NCBI GenBank assembly: GCA_023391695.1
Contig: JAEWAK010000052.1
Coordinates: forward strand, 124,001 to 188,000
DNA: 64,000 nucleotides
Reading direction: 5' to 3'
Source: Bacillota bacterium
GTDB taxonomy: Bacteria; Bacillota; Clostridia; Lachnospirales; Lachnospiraceae
The position numbers and the translations under genes are program-made. Below are positions 42,316 through 51,003 of this stretch, in pieces (positions within the stretch are counted from its first letter, which is position 1; every line of letters starts with the position of its first letter). The notes beneath the pieces were generated by a model. That model searched no databases, was not told the origin of the DNA, and saw nothing but the letters and a program-made list of their open reading frames with translations.

Positions 42316-42473
42316 ACAAGTAAGTCCCTCGTTTCTTAGCGGAGTGTAAAAGGTGGGTTAGGGACTTACTTGTTTCAGTCGGAGTTCATGTTCCGACTGA
42401 AATACCTGCGCGGCAGGTATAAGGTTATGAGCAAGTAGCGTAGCGGACCCGGAATATCCGCTTTGACTTTTTT
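42316..42473 (+). promoter_or_regulatory. leader with four consecutive hairpins before lacI
   Basis: HP1 ACAAGTAAGTCCCT (42316-42329) / AGGGACTTACTTGT (42360-42373). HP2 TTTCAGTCGGA (42373-42383) / TCCGACTGAAA (42392-42402). HP3 ATACCTGC-GCG-GCAGGTAT (42402-42420). HP4 AGCGGA (42442-42447) / TCCGCT (42457-42462), with CTTTTTTC close behind. HP4 includes copy d of the dispersed repeat (42431-42467). The last hairpin plus T-run ends 28 bases before the lacI start, so it may be an attenuator. The preceding 42130-42315 shows nothing clear. Confidence 0.6.
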
Positions 42474-42501
42474 CAGGCATAAAGATTTAGGAGGATAAAT
42501 T

Positions 42502-43488
42502 ATGGTTGGGATAAAGGATATAGCAAAAGCGGCAGGAGTATCTGTTTCCACCGTATCGAATGTGTTAAACGGCAAGAAGAATGTTGGAGAAAAGACAAGA
42601 GAACGTATCATGCACATCTGTAAGGAGATGTCCTATTATCCCAATACGGCCGGGAAAGCGCTGAAAAGCGGTAAAAGCAATACCATTTTATTTAATTTCA
42701 GCGATTTTGACCGGAGTTTTTACTTAAAAATCATTAACGGAATCAGCGATTATTTGAATGATAATGATTTTGATTTGATCATATGCACGGATAAATCCTG
42801 TGAAAAGTATATGCGCAGCAATTTAACCGGGGGAAGCATCATCCTGGATAAAAAAATGAGGGATGAAGTACTGATGAATATTGCAAGCGAATCCTATCCT
42901 ATTGTAGTTCTGGACAGAATTATGGATCATCCCTACATTAAAAGTGTGGTAGTCAATAATTATGATCCCATGCGGGAACTGGTTCAGGGCCTGGTGGACA
43001 GGGGATACCGGCATTTCGGATTTATCGGTGGCCCGGAACAGACCGCGGATAATAAGGAACGGTATAAAGCCTTCCGGGATGTATTGGAGGAGAACGGCCT
43101 GCAGTTTTTGCAGAAAAGTTATTTTGCTGGTGATTATAGGGAAAAAAGCGGATATACGGCGGCAAAAATAATGCTTCTCAGCCAGGAATTGCCGGATTGC
43201 CTGGTCTGCGCCAACGACAACATGGCTATCGGCGCCATAAAAGCATTTCGGGATAATGGGCTGCGGGTGCCGGAAGACATTGCGGTTACCGGTTTTGATA
43301 ACTGTGACCTGGCAGAGGCAATGGGCCTTACCACGGTGGCCATACCGAATTATGAACGGGGCTATATAGCCGCCAGGTACCTGATTGAAAATATCCGGGG
43401 CAAGAGAAATGTGGAGCCTTTTAAAATATCTGCCAAAATCACCTGGAGAGACAGCGTAATATATAAAAAGAAAAATCCTGTCAGGTAA
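42502..43488 (+). CDS. LacI-family sugar regulator
   Basis: A 328-residue repressor. The LacI HTH is 'IKDIAKAAGVSVSTVSNVLN' at residues 3-22, followed by the hinge helix. The periplasmic-binding-like sugar domain has 'SYPIVVLDRIMDHPYIKSVV', 'HFGFIGGPEQ' and 'DIAVTGFDNCDLAEAMGLTT'. ATG 42502 follows TAGGAGG. It precedes a sugar ABC transporter and a GH65 phosphorylase on the same strand, so it probably represses that operon until an oligosaccharide or its phosphorylated product binds. A structured leader precedes it. Confidence 0.92.
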   Translation: MVGIKDIAKAAGVSVSTVSNVLNGKKNVGEKTRERIMHICKEMSYYPNTAGKALKSGKSNTILFNFSDFDRSFYLKIINGISDYLNDNDFDLIICTDKSCEKYMRSNLTGGSIILDKKMRDEVLMNIASESYPIVVLDRIMDHPYIKSVVVNNYDPMRELVQGLVDRGYRHFGFIGGPEQTADNKERYKAFRDVLEENGLQFLQKSYFAGDYREKSGYTAAKIMLLSQELPDCLVCANDNMAIGAIKAFRDNGLRVPEDIAVTGFDNCDLAEAMGLTTVAIPNYERGYIAARYLIENIRGKRNVEPFKISAKITWRDSVIYKKKNPVR

Positions 43489-43604
43489 AAAGCGGAAAAA
43501 ACGGTATCCCTGTTATTCTTAAAGGAAGCTTTCTGCAGGATGAATTTGGCCATTCACGCCGAACTGCCAACGGGTGGCATATAAGCATAAATGAAACAAT
43601 TTTT

Positions 43605-43641
43605 GGACTGAAGCCGTTAACGAACCGGATTCAGTCCTTTT
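43605..43641 (+). terminator. terminator after lacI
   Basis: GGACTGAA (43605-43612) pairs with TTCAGTCC (43630-43637), extended by CCG/CGG inside, with TTTT after. Confidence 0.75.
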
Positions 43642-43752
43642 CGTTTGCAGTAAAACTGCTGTCTTCTTAACAGCCGGCGTGATGCATTTCACACAGGCTG
43701 CCAATGGGTGGCATTGGATGAATGAAATTATCTATTATCATTGATCTCCTTA

Positions 43753-43818
43753 ACTACCCGGGAATAAACGGGGTGGTTTTTTATTTTAGTAAAAATATTC
43801 TTTTGATTTTACTAAAAT
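43753..43818. promoter_or_regulatory. second terminator and AT-rich inverted repeat upstream of the sugar operon
   Basis: ACTACCCG (43753-43760) pairs with CGGGGTGGT (43769-43777) and runs into TTTTTT. Next is ATTTTAGTAAAA (43783-43794) / TTTTACTAAAAT (43807-43818), a 12-bp inverted repeat that could bind the LacI-type regulator. Two related CTGCCAA(C/T)GGGTGGCAT segments also occur near 43564 and 43698 in this 579-base gap. Confidence 0.45.
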
Positions 43819-43997
43819 TCAACCAAATTATTGGTAAAAACAATAAATACAATGCTTTTACCCGGATCTTTTTGACTCTATATTTGTGCAATATATTCAA
43901 ATATGTGAAATATACCGATAAATAGCGATTTGATTATTGACAAATTAGTAATAGTGCCCTATCATAATAGTATAACGTTTTATTAAAAGGAGAGGGT

Positions 43998-44067
43998 AGG
44001 TTGAAAAAAGAAGTTTTTTCAACCTCCTGATTTGTACGTGCGCCAGAGCGCACAGATGGGAGGTATT
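43998..44067 (+). promoter_or_regulatory. two-hairpin leader element, copy C (sugar-binding lipoprotein)
   Basis: P1 here is a perfect 12-bp stem, AGGTTGAAAAAA / TTTTTTCAACCT with loop GAAG. P2 is GTGCGC-CAGA-GCGCAC. CAGATGGGAGGT and ATG 44068 follow. CCTCC (44023-44027) is complementary to the GGAGG ribosome site (44059-44063), so an alternative fold could hide it. Confidence 0.75.
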
Positions 44068-45372
44068 ATGAAATTAAAAAAAATTTTCGGTATTTTACTT
44101 GCAATGCTTCTGGCTTTCAGTTTAATGCTTACAGGATGCAGTTCATCCGGTAACGGTTCGAAAAATACTGCAGGGGAAGGGGCGGCCCCGGAAGGTTCCT
44201 CAGGAGAAAACAAAGCTGCGGCGGGGGATACGGAAGCTGCCAAAAAAATAGTGGTTTTTCAATCCAAGGTGGAAATTGTTGACCAGCTGGAGGCTTGCGC
44301 CGAGGAATATCAGAATGAAACCGGAGTTGAAGTTGAAGTATGGGGAACTACCGGAGATGATTATTTACAACAGCTGAAGATCAAATTAGGTAATAACCAG
44401 GGCCCGACCGTATTCTCCCTGGCACCGGGTTCGGAATCCGGAGAGCTGGCAGCTTACCTGGCAGATTTAAGTGATTTGTCCTTTGTAAGTGATATTGCCA
44501 ATAACATGGCAGATGTAAAAGAAGGTAAAGTTGTCGGTATACCTTATACTGTAGAAGGTTTTGGCGTGGTTTATAATAAGGACTTAATTGATGCTTCCAA
44601 AGTGACCGATTATGATTCCTTTACAAATATGTTAAAAGAACAGCAGGCAAAAAGTATTAACGGTTTCAGCCTGTCCCAGGAAAGCTACTTTTTAATCGGC
44701 CATATCCTAAATACACCATTTGCATTACAGAAGGATCCGGGCGGTTTTGTGGACCAGTTATTGAAGGGGGAAACCAAACTGCAGGATACGCCGGAATTCG
44801 TGGAGTTTGCCAGGTTTATGGAAGCAATCCGGGAATATACCAATAATCCTCTGGAAGTTAATTATGATAAAGAAACCGGTGATTTTGCTACCGGCAAGTC
44901 GGCATCCATCCATCAGGGAAACTGGTGTTACGGCATGTTTGCGGATTATGACATCAACTTTGATATGGGAATGATGCCGCTTCCTATCAGCGGCAATGAT
45001 AAAATAGCCGTAAGTGTACCCTCCTGCTGGTATGTCAACTCCCAGGCATCGGAGGCCGAAATACAGGCTGGCAAAGACTTTCTCAACTGGTTATACACAA
45101 GCGAAACCGGTAAGAAATATCTGACGGAAGAATTCGGCTTCATCCCGGTAGTATCCACTATGGAAAATGCCAACCTGGATCCGCTTTCCAAAGCTGTTGC
45201 GGAATACACTGCAGCCGGCAAGACAATTCCCTGGCCGATGAATTCCTACTGGCCCGCCGGCATCGTTGATGTATACTTAGTACCCATTGCCCAGCAGTTC
45301 TTCACCACGGACATGGCTGGAACCGAGCTGCTTACAGCCCTAAACGATGCCTTCGTACAGGCGGCAAAGTAA
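44068..45372 (+). CDS. sugar ABC transporter substrate-binding lipoprotein
   Basis: A 434-residue extracellular solute-binding protein, family 1 (MalE-like). Signal and lipobox 'LMLTGC' with Cys24, a low-complexity linker of Gly/Ser/Ala/Glu (27-65), then 'KKIVVFQSKVEIVDQLEACA', and later 'ASIHQGNWCYGMF' and 'DFLNWLYTSETGKKYLTEEF'. It captures an oligosaccharide for the two permeases that follow. ATG 44068 after GGGAGG is preferred; an upstream frame from 44032 would read through the leader repeat. The ATPase is not encoded here, so a shared MsmK-type ATPase elsewhere probably serves it. Confidence 0.93.
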   Translation: MKLKKIFGILLAMLLAFSLMLTGCSSSGNGSKNTAGEGAAPEGSSGENKAAAGDTEAAKKIVVFQSKVEIVDQLEACAEEYQNETGVEVEVWGTTGDDYLQQLKIKLGNNQGPTVFSLAPGSESGELAAYLADLSDLSFVSDIANNMADVKEGKVVGIPYTVEGFGVVYNKDLIDASKVTDYDSFTNMLKEQQAKSINGFSLSQESYFLIGHILNTPFALQKDPGGFVDQLLKGETKLQDTPEFVEFARFMEAIREYTNNPLEVNYDKETGDFATGKSASIHQGNWCYGMFADYDINFDMGMMPLPISGNDKIAVSVPSCWYVNSQASEAEIQAGKDFLNWLYTSETGKKYLTEEFGFIPVVSTMENANLDPLSKAVAEYTAAGKTIPWPMNSYWPAGIVDVYLVPIAQQFFTTDMAGTELLTALNDAFVQAAK

Positions 45373-45473
45373 AGCCCTGAAGTAAAACCTAAAACCTTCA
45401 CAATGCCTGGTAACATGCGCAGGCAACGGACTTATATCTAATAGGACAGGAAATTCTATATGTACTCCAACAA

Positions 45474-45517
45474 GAAATCTAACATCTACTTAACTCAATA
45501 AGCCGGTGTTAGATTTC
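45474..45517 (+). other. intercistronic hairpin between binding protein and permease
   Basis: GAAATCTAACA (45474-45484) pairs perfectly with TGTTAGATTTC (45507-45517). Such stems often stabilise the binding-protein mRNA and lower expression of the permeases, giving unequal amounts. Confidence 0.6.
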
Positions 45518-45582
45518 TGCAATTAGCAGTCACAACCCCAAATCAGTTAATGAAACTCAAGTTAGGATTGGAGGAAATTATA

Positions 45583-46458
45583 ATGAGGAAAATGAGGAAC
45601 CGGGCATGGTATGCTTTATTTGTACTGCCTCTGGTATTTATATTTACAACCGTTGTAATTATTCCCTTTATCATAGGCATCGGATATTCTTTTGTCTCCT
45701 GGGACGGGATGCCCCTGAATAAAAAAACCTTTGTGGGAATGGAGAATTATATCCGGTTATTTTCAGACAGCCGTTTCCTTGCATCGGCAGGCCATACGAT
45801 ATTTTTTACTGTTGCCGCCGTATTGTTTATCAATATACTGGGCCTTACCTTTGCCCTGATCGTTACCGGTAAATTGAAGGTCCGCAATATTGCCAGAACC
45901 ATGCTGTTTATGCCTTATTTAATAGGCGGGCTGATTTTGGGATATATATGGAAATTCATATTTACGGATGTATTTTCGGCCATCGGGGAAAATACCGGAC
46001 TGACTTCCGTTTTCTTTAGCTGGCTGCTAAATCCGGATTACGCCTTAATTGCAATGATTGCCGTAACCACCTGGCAGATGGCCGGCTATATCATGATTAT
46101 CTATATTACCGGCATCCAGGGAATCCCGGAGGATGTGATAGAAGCTGCCAGGGTGGACGGGGCAGGATTCTGGCCCACCTTGTTCCGGATAAAATTTCCT
46201 CTTATTATGCCCTCCTTCACCATCTGCCTGTTTCTGACCCTGTCGAATTCCTTTAAGGTGTTTGACGTCAATTTTTCCCTGACCGGGGGAGGACCAAACA
46301 ACGCCACGGAAATGATGGCCATGAACATCTATAATGAAATTTTTTCCTTAAATAATTATGGCTACGGCCAGGCAAAAGCAATCGTATTTTTCATAGCGGT
46401 AGCGGTAATTACCTTAATACAGGTGTCCATAACCAAAAAGAAAGAGGTGGTGATGTAA
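45583..46458 (+). CDS. sugar ABC transporter permease (MalF-like)
   Basis: A 291-residue permease with six membrane helices and the ABC-contact EAA loop 'EAARVDGAGFWPTLFRIKFP'. ATG 45583 follows GGAGGAAATTATA; ATG 45550 upstream lacks a ribosome site. Its stop overlaps the next start (TAATG), so the two permeases are translationally coupled and form a heterodimer channel. Confidence 0.93.
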   Translation: MRKMRNRAWYALFVLPLVFIFTTVVIIPFIIGIGYSFVSWDGMPLNKKTFVGMENYIRLFSDSRFLASAGHTIFFTVAAVLFINILGLTFALIVTGKLKVRNIARTMLFMPYLIGGLILGYIWKFIFTDVFSAIGENTGLTSVFFSWLLNPDYALIAMIAVTTWQMAGYIMIIYITGIQGIPEDVIEAARVDGAGFWPTLFRIKFPLIMPSFTICLFLTLSNSFKVFDVNFSLTGGGPNNATEMMAMNIYNEIFSLNNYGYGQAKAIVFFIAVAVITLIQVSITKKKEVVM

Positions 46459-47294
46459 TGGGGAAAGCAGTAAGAATCCTCAGGGAAGTGCTCATTTTAG
46501 CGGCCTGTGCCTTTTATTTATTCCCGATTTATATTGTATTGGTAAATTCCTTTAAGAACCGTCAGGAACTTTATGAAAGCATGCTGGCTTTACCGGGGAA
46601 AATCACCGGCCGGTTTTATGCGGAGGCCATGGATAAGATGAACTTTTTAAAAGCCTTCGGCAATTCTTTCCTGGTTACGGCGGTATCCATTGCCATTATT
46701 ATAATTCTGGCTTCCATGACAGCCTGGATGCTTGTCAGAACGGATAATAAGCTAAGCCGGATCTTGTTTATGGTATTTGTTGCAACCATGATAATACCGT
46801 TTCAGACCATTATGATGCCTTTAATGCAGGTTATGGGCTTTATACGGGATAAGTTTCATCTTCCCATGTTAAATACCCTGGGCGGCCTGATCTATATGAA
46901 CGTCGGATTTGGTGCCAGTATGGCAGTATTTTTATATCATGGATTTGTAAAATCCATTCCGGTCTCTCTGGAAGAAGCCGCTACCATTGACGGCTGCAAC
47001 AAGTTCGGAGTATTCTGGAGGATCGTATTCCCCATGCTGAAACCGACTACGGTTACCGTTATTATACTGGATGTGATCTGGATCTGGAATGATTACCTTC
47101 TGCCGTCTTTAGTGCTTTCCGGTAAAGCACTGCGTACCATACCCTTGTCCACAGCTTCCTTCTTCGGCCAGTTTACCATCCAGTGGAATCTGGCTATGGC
47201 AGGCCTGATGCTGACCATAATTCCTGTCATCCTGTTCTACCTGTGCGCCCAGAAATATATCATAAAAGGAGTTGCAGCAGGGGCAGTAAAATAA
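46458..47294 (+). CDS. sugar ABC transporter permease (MalG-like)
   Basis: A 278-residue permease, second subunit of the channel. It has six helices and the EAA loop 'EEAATIDGCNKFGVFWRIVF', followed by 'MLKPTTVTVIILDVIWIWND', typical of MalG/CUT1 proteins. It is 19 bases before the GH65 gene, so imported sugar is presumably split by that enzyme. Confidence 0.93.
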   Translation: MGKAVRILREVLILAACAFYLFPIYIVLVNSFKNRQELYESMLALPGKITGRFYAEAMDKMNFLKAFGNSFLVTAVSIAIIIILASMTAWMLVRTDNKLSRILFMVFVATMIIPFQTIMMPLMQVMGFIRDKFHLPMLNTLGGLIYMNVGFGASMAVFLYHGFVKSIPVSLEEAATIDGCNKFGVFWRIVFPMLKPTTVTVIILDVIWIWNDYLLPSLVLSGKALRTIPLSTASFFGQFTIQWNLAMAGLMLTIIPVILFYLCAQKYIIKGVAAGAVK

Positions 47295-47313
47295 AACCCG
47301 CGGGAGTCAAAAT

Positions 47314-49593
47314 ATGAGTGATAAAAAACTGATTTACGAAATAAATGACCTGAGTTTGGATAACGATGCATTAATGGTGAATGAAACCATTTTTCATAAT
47401 GCCAACGGATACATCGGGGTAAGGTCCAATTTTGAAGAAGGATATCCGGACGGTTATCTTTCCATACGGGGATCTTATATTAACGGATTTTATGATTTTA
47501 CGGAAATGAAACAGGCGGAAAAACTCTGCGGCCTGGCGGAAGAAAAACAGACCATGTTAAATGTTGCGGATATCCAGTCCATAAAGCTGCTCATTGACGG
47601 GGAAGCCTTTGGTATGTTTGAAGGAGAGGTGCTTTCCGGCAGCCGTTTCATTGATATGGAAAAAGGAATTACCGGAAGAAAGGTCCTGTGGCGTTTAAAA
47701 AACGGAAAGGAAGTGGAAATCTTAATCCAAAGGATGGCTTCCTTTCACCAACTATCCCTGTTCACCATTGAATATGCAGTGACCGCCTTGAATTTTAACG
47801 GCTGGCTTAAGTTTATCTCAACACATACCGGGGAAGTGATGAATTACAGCAACCCTGATGACCCTAGGGTGGCAGGGGAGAGCTCAAATTATTTAATACC
47901 CGCGGAAGCCGTAATGGAAGAAGGGGTGTCCTACCTTACGTCCGCAACCTTACGGTCCGGCTTATCCGTATGTACGGGTGTGAGTAATGTACTGTCCAAA
48001 GAAGGCCGTATGCATACGGAACTGGAAGGCCATAAAGCAGTCTGTACCGTGGATGCTGCCATTGCACAGGGTGAAACGGTTATACTTACGAAATATGCCG
48101 TATTCAGTGATTCCATACGGCAGCCGGACTGCAAGGCTTTTGCCGTAAAAGAGATGAAACAGGCTCTCTCACTTACCCTTAAGGAGCTTTATTCCCGTCA
48201 GAGAGATTATCTTGCCCGTTTCTGGGAAAACTGCTGCCTGGAAATCGACGGGGATGATGCCTTAAGCTTTGCGGTAAGATATAATATGTATCAGTTGATC
48301 CAATCGGCAGGAAAGGATGAATTCAGCAACATAGCGGCCAAGGGCTTAAGCGGGGAAGGTTATGAAGGACATTATTTCTGGGATACAGAGATGTATATCC
48401 AGCCTTTTTTCATCCTGACCATGCCCGAAATTGCAAAAAGCCTGATCGAATACCGGTACCGCATCCTTGATTACGCCAGGGAAAATGCCAGAATCATGGG
48501 ACATACAAAAGGTGCCCTTTATCCCTGGAGAACTATAATGGGAAAGGAATGTTCCGGCTATTTCCCTTCCGGTTCTGCCGCCTATCACATCAACGGGGAT
48601 ATTGCCTATTCCGTGGTTACCTATTATTTAGCCACCAAGGACCTGGATTTTATAGCCGAAAAGGGCGGGGAAATCCTCTTTGAGACGGCCAGGCTGTGGA
48701 TGGATGCCGGCAATTTCCATAAGGGCCTGTTCCGGATCAATGAAGTAACCGGTCCGGATGAATATACCTGTATGGTGAATAATAACTATTATACCAACGT
48801 ATCGGCGAAGTACAATCTTTACTGGGCGGTCAAATTTTACGATATGTTGATAAAAGCCGGGAAATTAAAGCCGGTTGTGGATAAAACCGGTTTGTCGGAA
48901 GAAGAAATAAAAGAATTCGAAAGGGCTGCCAAAGCCATGTACCTGCCCTATGACGATACTTTAAAAATCAATCCCCAGGATGATTCTTTCCTGGAGAAGA
49001 AAGTCTGGGATCTTGAAAATACGCCAAAGGATAAGTTCCCGTTACTCTTGCATTACCATCCCCTTTATCTTTACCGTCATCAGGTATGTAAGCAGGCGGA
49101 TACGGTACTGGCCCATTTTATTTTTGAAGATGCCCAGTCACTGGAGACCATCCGGAATTCCTTTGAATATTATGAAAAAATCACCACCCACGATTCCTCC
49201 CTGTCCACCTGTATCTTTAGTATCGTAGCCTCAAAGCTGGGTTATAAGGAGAAAGCTTACGGGTATTTCGGGGACTCAGCCAAACTGGACCTTTTTAACA
49301 CTCATAAAAACACAAAAGACGGGATACATACGGCCAATATGGGCGGAAATTATATGGCTATCGTTTATGGGTTTGGGGGACTCAGGATTAAGGAGAATGG
49401 CTTATATCTGGCTCCTGCCTTACCAAAAGCCTGGAGGGGATACCGGTTTAAGATTAATTATGAAGACAGTCAGATAAAGGTAGAAGTGGTTAAGGACCAA
49501 TGTATGGTCACATTGTTAAGCGGCAGCAAAAAACAAATTTTCCTGTATGGGAAAGTATATGAACTGAATGATACGATCAAAATTTCTGTCTGA
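47314..49593 (+). CDS. GH65 disaccharide phosphorylase
   Basis: A 759-residue glycoside hydrolase family 65 enzyme. These cleave alpha-glucosides such as maltose, trehalose, kojibiose or nigerose with phosphate, inverting configuration to give beta-glucose 1-phosphate. The general-acid Glu483 is in 'EVTGPDEYTCMVNNNYYTNV', phosphate-site residues lie in 'ITTHDSSLSTCIFSI' and 'DGIHTANMGGNYMAIV', and 'YFWDTEMYIQPFF' is the substrate pocket. No signal peptide, so it is cytosolic. The end product fits the beta-phosphoglucomutase route. Specificity cannot be read by eye; related clostridia have several GH65 types. It is last in the ABC operon. Confidence 0.9.
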   Translation: MSDKKLIYEINDLSLDNDALMVNETIFHNANGYIGVRSNFEEGYPDGYLSIRGSYINGFYDFTEMKQAEKLCGLAEEKQTMLNVADIQSIKLLIDGEAFGMFEGEVLSGSRFIDMEKGITGRKVLWRLKNGKEVEILIQRMASFHQLSLFTIEYAVTALNFNGWLKFISTHTGEVMNYSNPDDPRVAGESSNYLIPAEAVMEEGVSYLTSATLRSGLSVCTGVSNVLSKEGRMHTELEGHKAVCTVDAAIAQGETVILTKYAVFSDSIRQPDCKAFAVKEMKQALSLTLKELYSRQRDYLARFWENCCLEIDGDDALSFAVRYNMYQLIQSAGKDEFSNIAAKGLSGEGYEGHYFWDTEMYIQPFFILTMPEIAKSLIEYRYRILDYARENARIMGHTKGALYPWRTIMGKECSGYFPSGSAAYHINGDIAYSVVTYYLATKDLDFIAEKGGEILFETARLWMDAGNFHKGLFRINEVTGPDEYTCMVNNNYYTNVSAKYNLYWAVKFYDMLIKAGKLKPVVDKTGLSEEEIKEFERAAKAMYLPYDDTLKINPQDDSFLEKKVWDLENTPKDKFPLLLHYHPLYLYRHQVCKQADTVLAHFIFEDAQSLETIRNSFEYYEKITTHDSSLSTCIFSIVASKLGYKEKAYGYFGDSAKLDLFNTHKNTKDGIHTANMGGNYMAIVYGFGGLRIKENGLYLAPALPKAWRGYRFKINYEDSQIKVEVVKDQCMVTLLSGSKKQIFLYGKVYELNDTIKISV

Positions 49594-49674
49594 TTTTACA
49601 ATCGGATGATCTTAAGCTCTATAACAGCAAAAAGCCGCCGGCCACGATTTGAATTTTATGTTTAAAGGAAACAG

Positions 49675-49725
49675 CCCCTGGAGTACCTGCCGGTTTTTAA
49701 CGGAACCGGGCAGCAGTTCCAGGGG
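49675..49725 (+). terminator. terminator after the GH65 operon
   Basis: CCCCTGGA (49675-49682) pairs with TTCCAGGGG (49717-49725), with GCCGGTT / AACCGGGC stacking inside. Confidence 0.65.
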
Positions 49726-49811
49726 AAAATCATGCAAAATCTTTTAAAATTCATAGGTTATTTCCTGATTATTTCAATAATTTTTATAATGATAATTTAT
49801 AAACGATAAGT

Positions 49812-50381
49812 TTAAACACGGAATCCAAAGTAGTCCAGAATTCCGTCGTAAATAGCGTAAGCAAAGTCGTATTGCCTTGTAGCAAGCTTTTGTGCATCTT
49901 CATAATTGGTTATATATGCAAGTTCAATCAAAACAGAAGGCATATTTGTCCTTCTTAATACGTACAAAGAAGAATTGATCCGGACTCCGTTATTTTTGGT
50001 GTCTAGCCGGCTTACAATGGCCGGCAGTATCCGTTCTGCCAAATAGTAAGACTGGGTATAATTCTGATATACATAGCATTCCGTTCCGTTAATGGCAGGA
50101 TTTTCATTGGCATTGCAGTGGATACTGATAAAATAATCTGCCGGCCAGGAATTTGCCAGACGAACCCTTTCTGCCAGACTGGACGTATTGCTGTAACCTA
50201 AAGACTGTTCCGGAGAAGTTCTGGATGTACGTGCTTCAAATCTGGAATCGGTATTTAAAATGTTGGCAAGGTAGATTCCGACTTGATAATTGATATCCTG
50301 TTCCCGCAGTCCAAATGCTTCTGCGCCGGCATTAATACCGCTTGGGTTATGTCCTTGATCTATAAATATTCTTATAGGCAA
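49812..50381 (-). CDS. N-acetylmuramoyl-L-alanine amidase (Amidase_3)
   Basis: A 189-residue zinc amidase that cuts the bond between muramic acid and the stem peptide. Zinc ligands are His11 in 'IDQGHNPSG', Glu21 in 'GAEAFGLRE' and His near 87 in 'YFISIHCNANENP'; the catalytic Glu is in 'VLIELAYITNYEDAQ'. It is a single catalytic domain with no signal peptide or binding repeats, like CwlC-type mother-cell lysis enzymes of spore-formers. ATG 50379-50381 is preceded by AAAGGAGAAC. Monocistronic. Confidence 0.92.
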   Translation of the reverse strand: MPIRIFIDQGHNPSGINAGAEAFGLREQDINYQVGIYLANILNTDSRFEARTSRTSPEQSLGYSNTSSLAERVRLANSWPADYFISIHCNANENPAINGTECYVYQNYTQSYYLAERILPAIVSRLDTKNNGVRINSSLYVLRRTNMPSVLIELAYITNYEDAQKLATRQYDFAYAIYDGILDYFGFRV

Positions 50382-50513
50382 TTTAAAGTTCTCCTTTACT
50401 ATTATATAACATAATATTCAGCGAATACCGGATTGATACTGAAAAAAAGACACAGGAATAAGCTTTTCTGAAAAATGGGGAACGGAAAAACAGGCCATAT
50501 ACCGCTGCAGCTA

Positions 50514-50560
50514 TTGACAAATTTTTATCAGGTAGTATAATCTTTATGTGCATATGCACA
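50514..50560 (+). promoter_or_regulatory. promoter and palindromic operator of the DUF134 gene
   Basis: TTGACA (50514-50519), 16 bases, TATAAT (50536-50541). Just downstream, around the expected +1, is the perfect 14-bp palindrome TGTGCATATGCACA (50547-50560), a likely repressor site and perhaps autoregulatory, as DUF134 proteins carry an HTH. Confidence 0.65.
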
Positions 50561-50604
50561 TTATTACCTTTGAGGAAATGTTATTGTCAGAAAGGAGATA
50601 CTTT

Positions 50605-50949
50605 ATGCCAAGAATTGCTAAATGCAGAAAAGTATGCGCGGAGTTTCAACATAAAGTATTTACACCACAAGACAGTAAGCAGGGATATGTTATCTTGAGT
50701 GTGGATGAATTAGAGGCACTCCGTCTTTGTGATTTTGAAAATCTGGAGCAGGAAGCGGCTGCACAGAAAATGGGCGTATCCAGAGGAACCTTTCAGAGGA
50801 TCCTGTATTCGGGCAGGCATAAATCCGTAGAGGCCCTGTGTGAAGGAAAAGGGATATTGATCCAGGGCGGTAATTATGAAATTACTGAAAAAGACTGCAC
50901 ATGTACTTTCAAATGCAAGCGGTGTAAAAAAGCAACTAAAAGTAACTGA
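50605..50949 (+). CDS. DUF134 (UPF0251) DNA-binding protein
   Basis: A 114-residue protein with N-terminal 'MPRIAKCRKVCAEF', the HTH core 'LSVDELEALRLCDFENLEQE' and 'AAQKMGVSRGTFQRIL', and a Cys-rich tail 'CTCTFKCKRCKK'. This is the UPF0251 family, predicted regulators often next to Mrp/NifX-type genes, as here (54 bases before the Mrp gene). ATG 50605 follows AAAGGAG; an upstream frame from 50548 lies on the operator. The cysteines may bind metal or an Fe-S cluster. Confidence 0.92.
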   Translation: MPRIAKCRKVCAEFQHKVFTPQDSKQGYVILSVDELEALRLCDFENLEQEAAAQKMGVSRGTFQRILYSGRHKSVEALCEGKGILIQGGNYEITEKDCTCTFKCKRCKKATKSN

Positions 50950-51003
50950 AAGTAACTAAAAGTTACTTGGTAAATCCAATATTATGAGAATAGGAGAAAT
51001 AAA

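Noticed and set aside
44032..44067. Conserved YVRQxAQMG leader peptide
   Set aside because: The phrase appears in two copies only because the frame is open; the bioY copy B has a one-base shorter loop that destroys it. Structure is conserved, not peptide.
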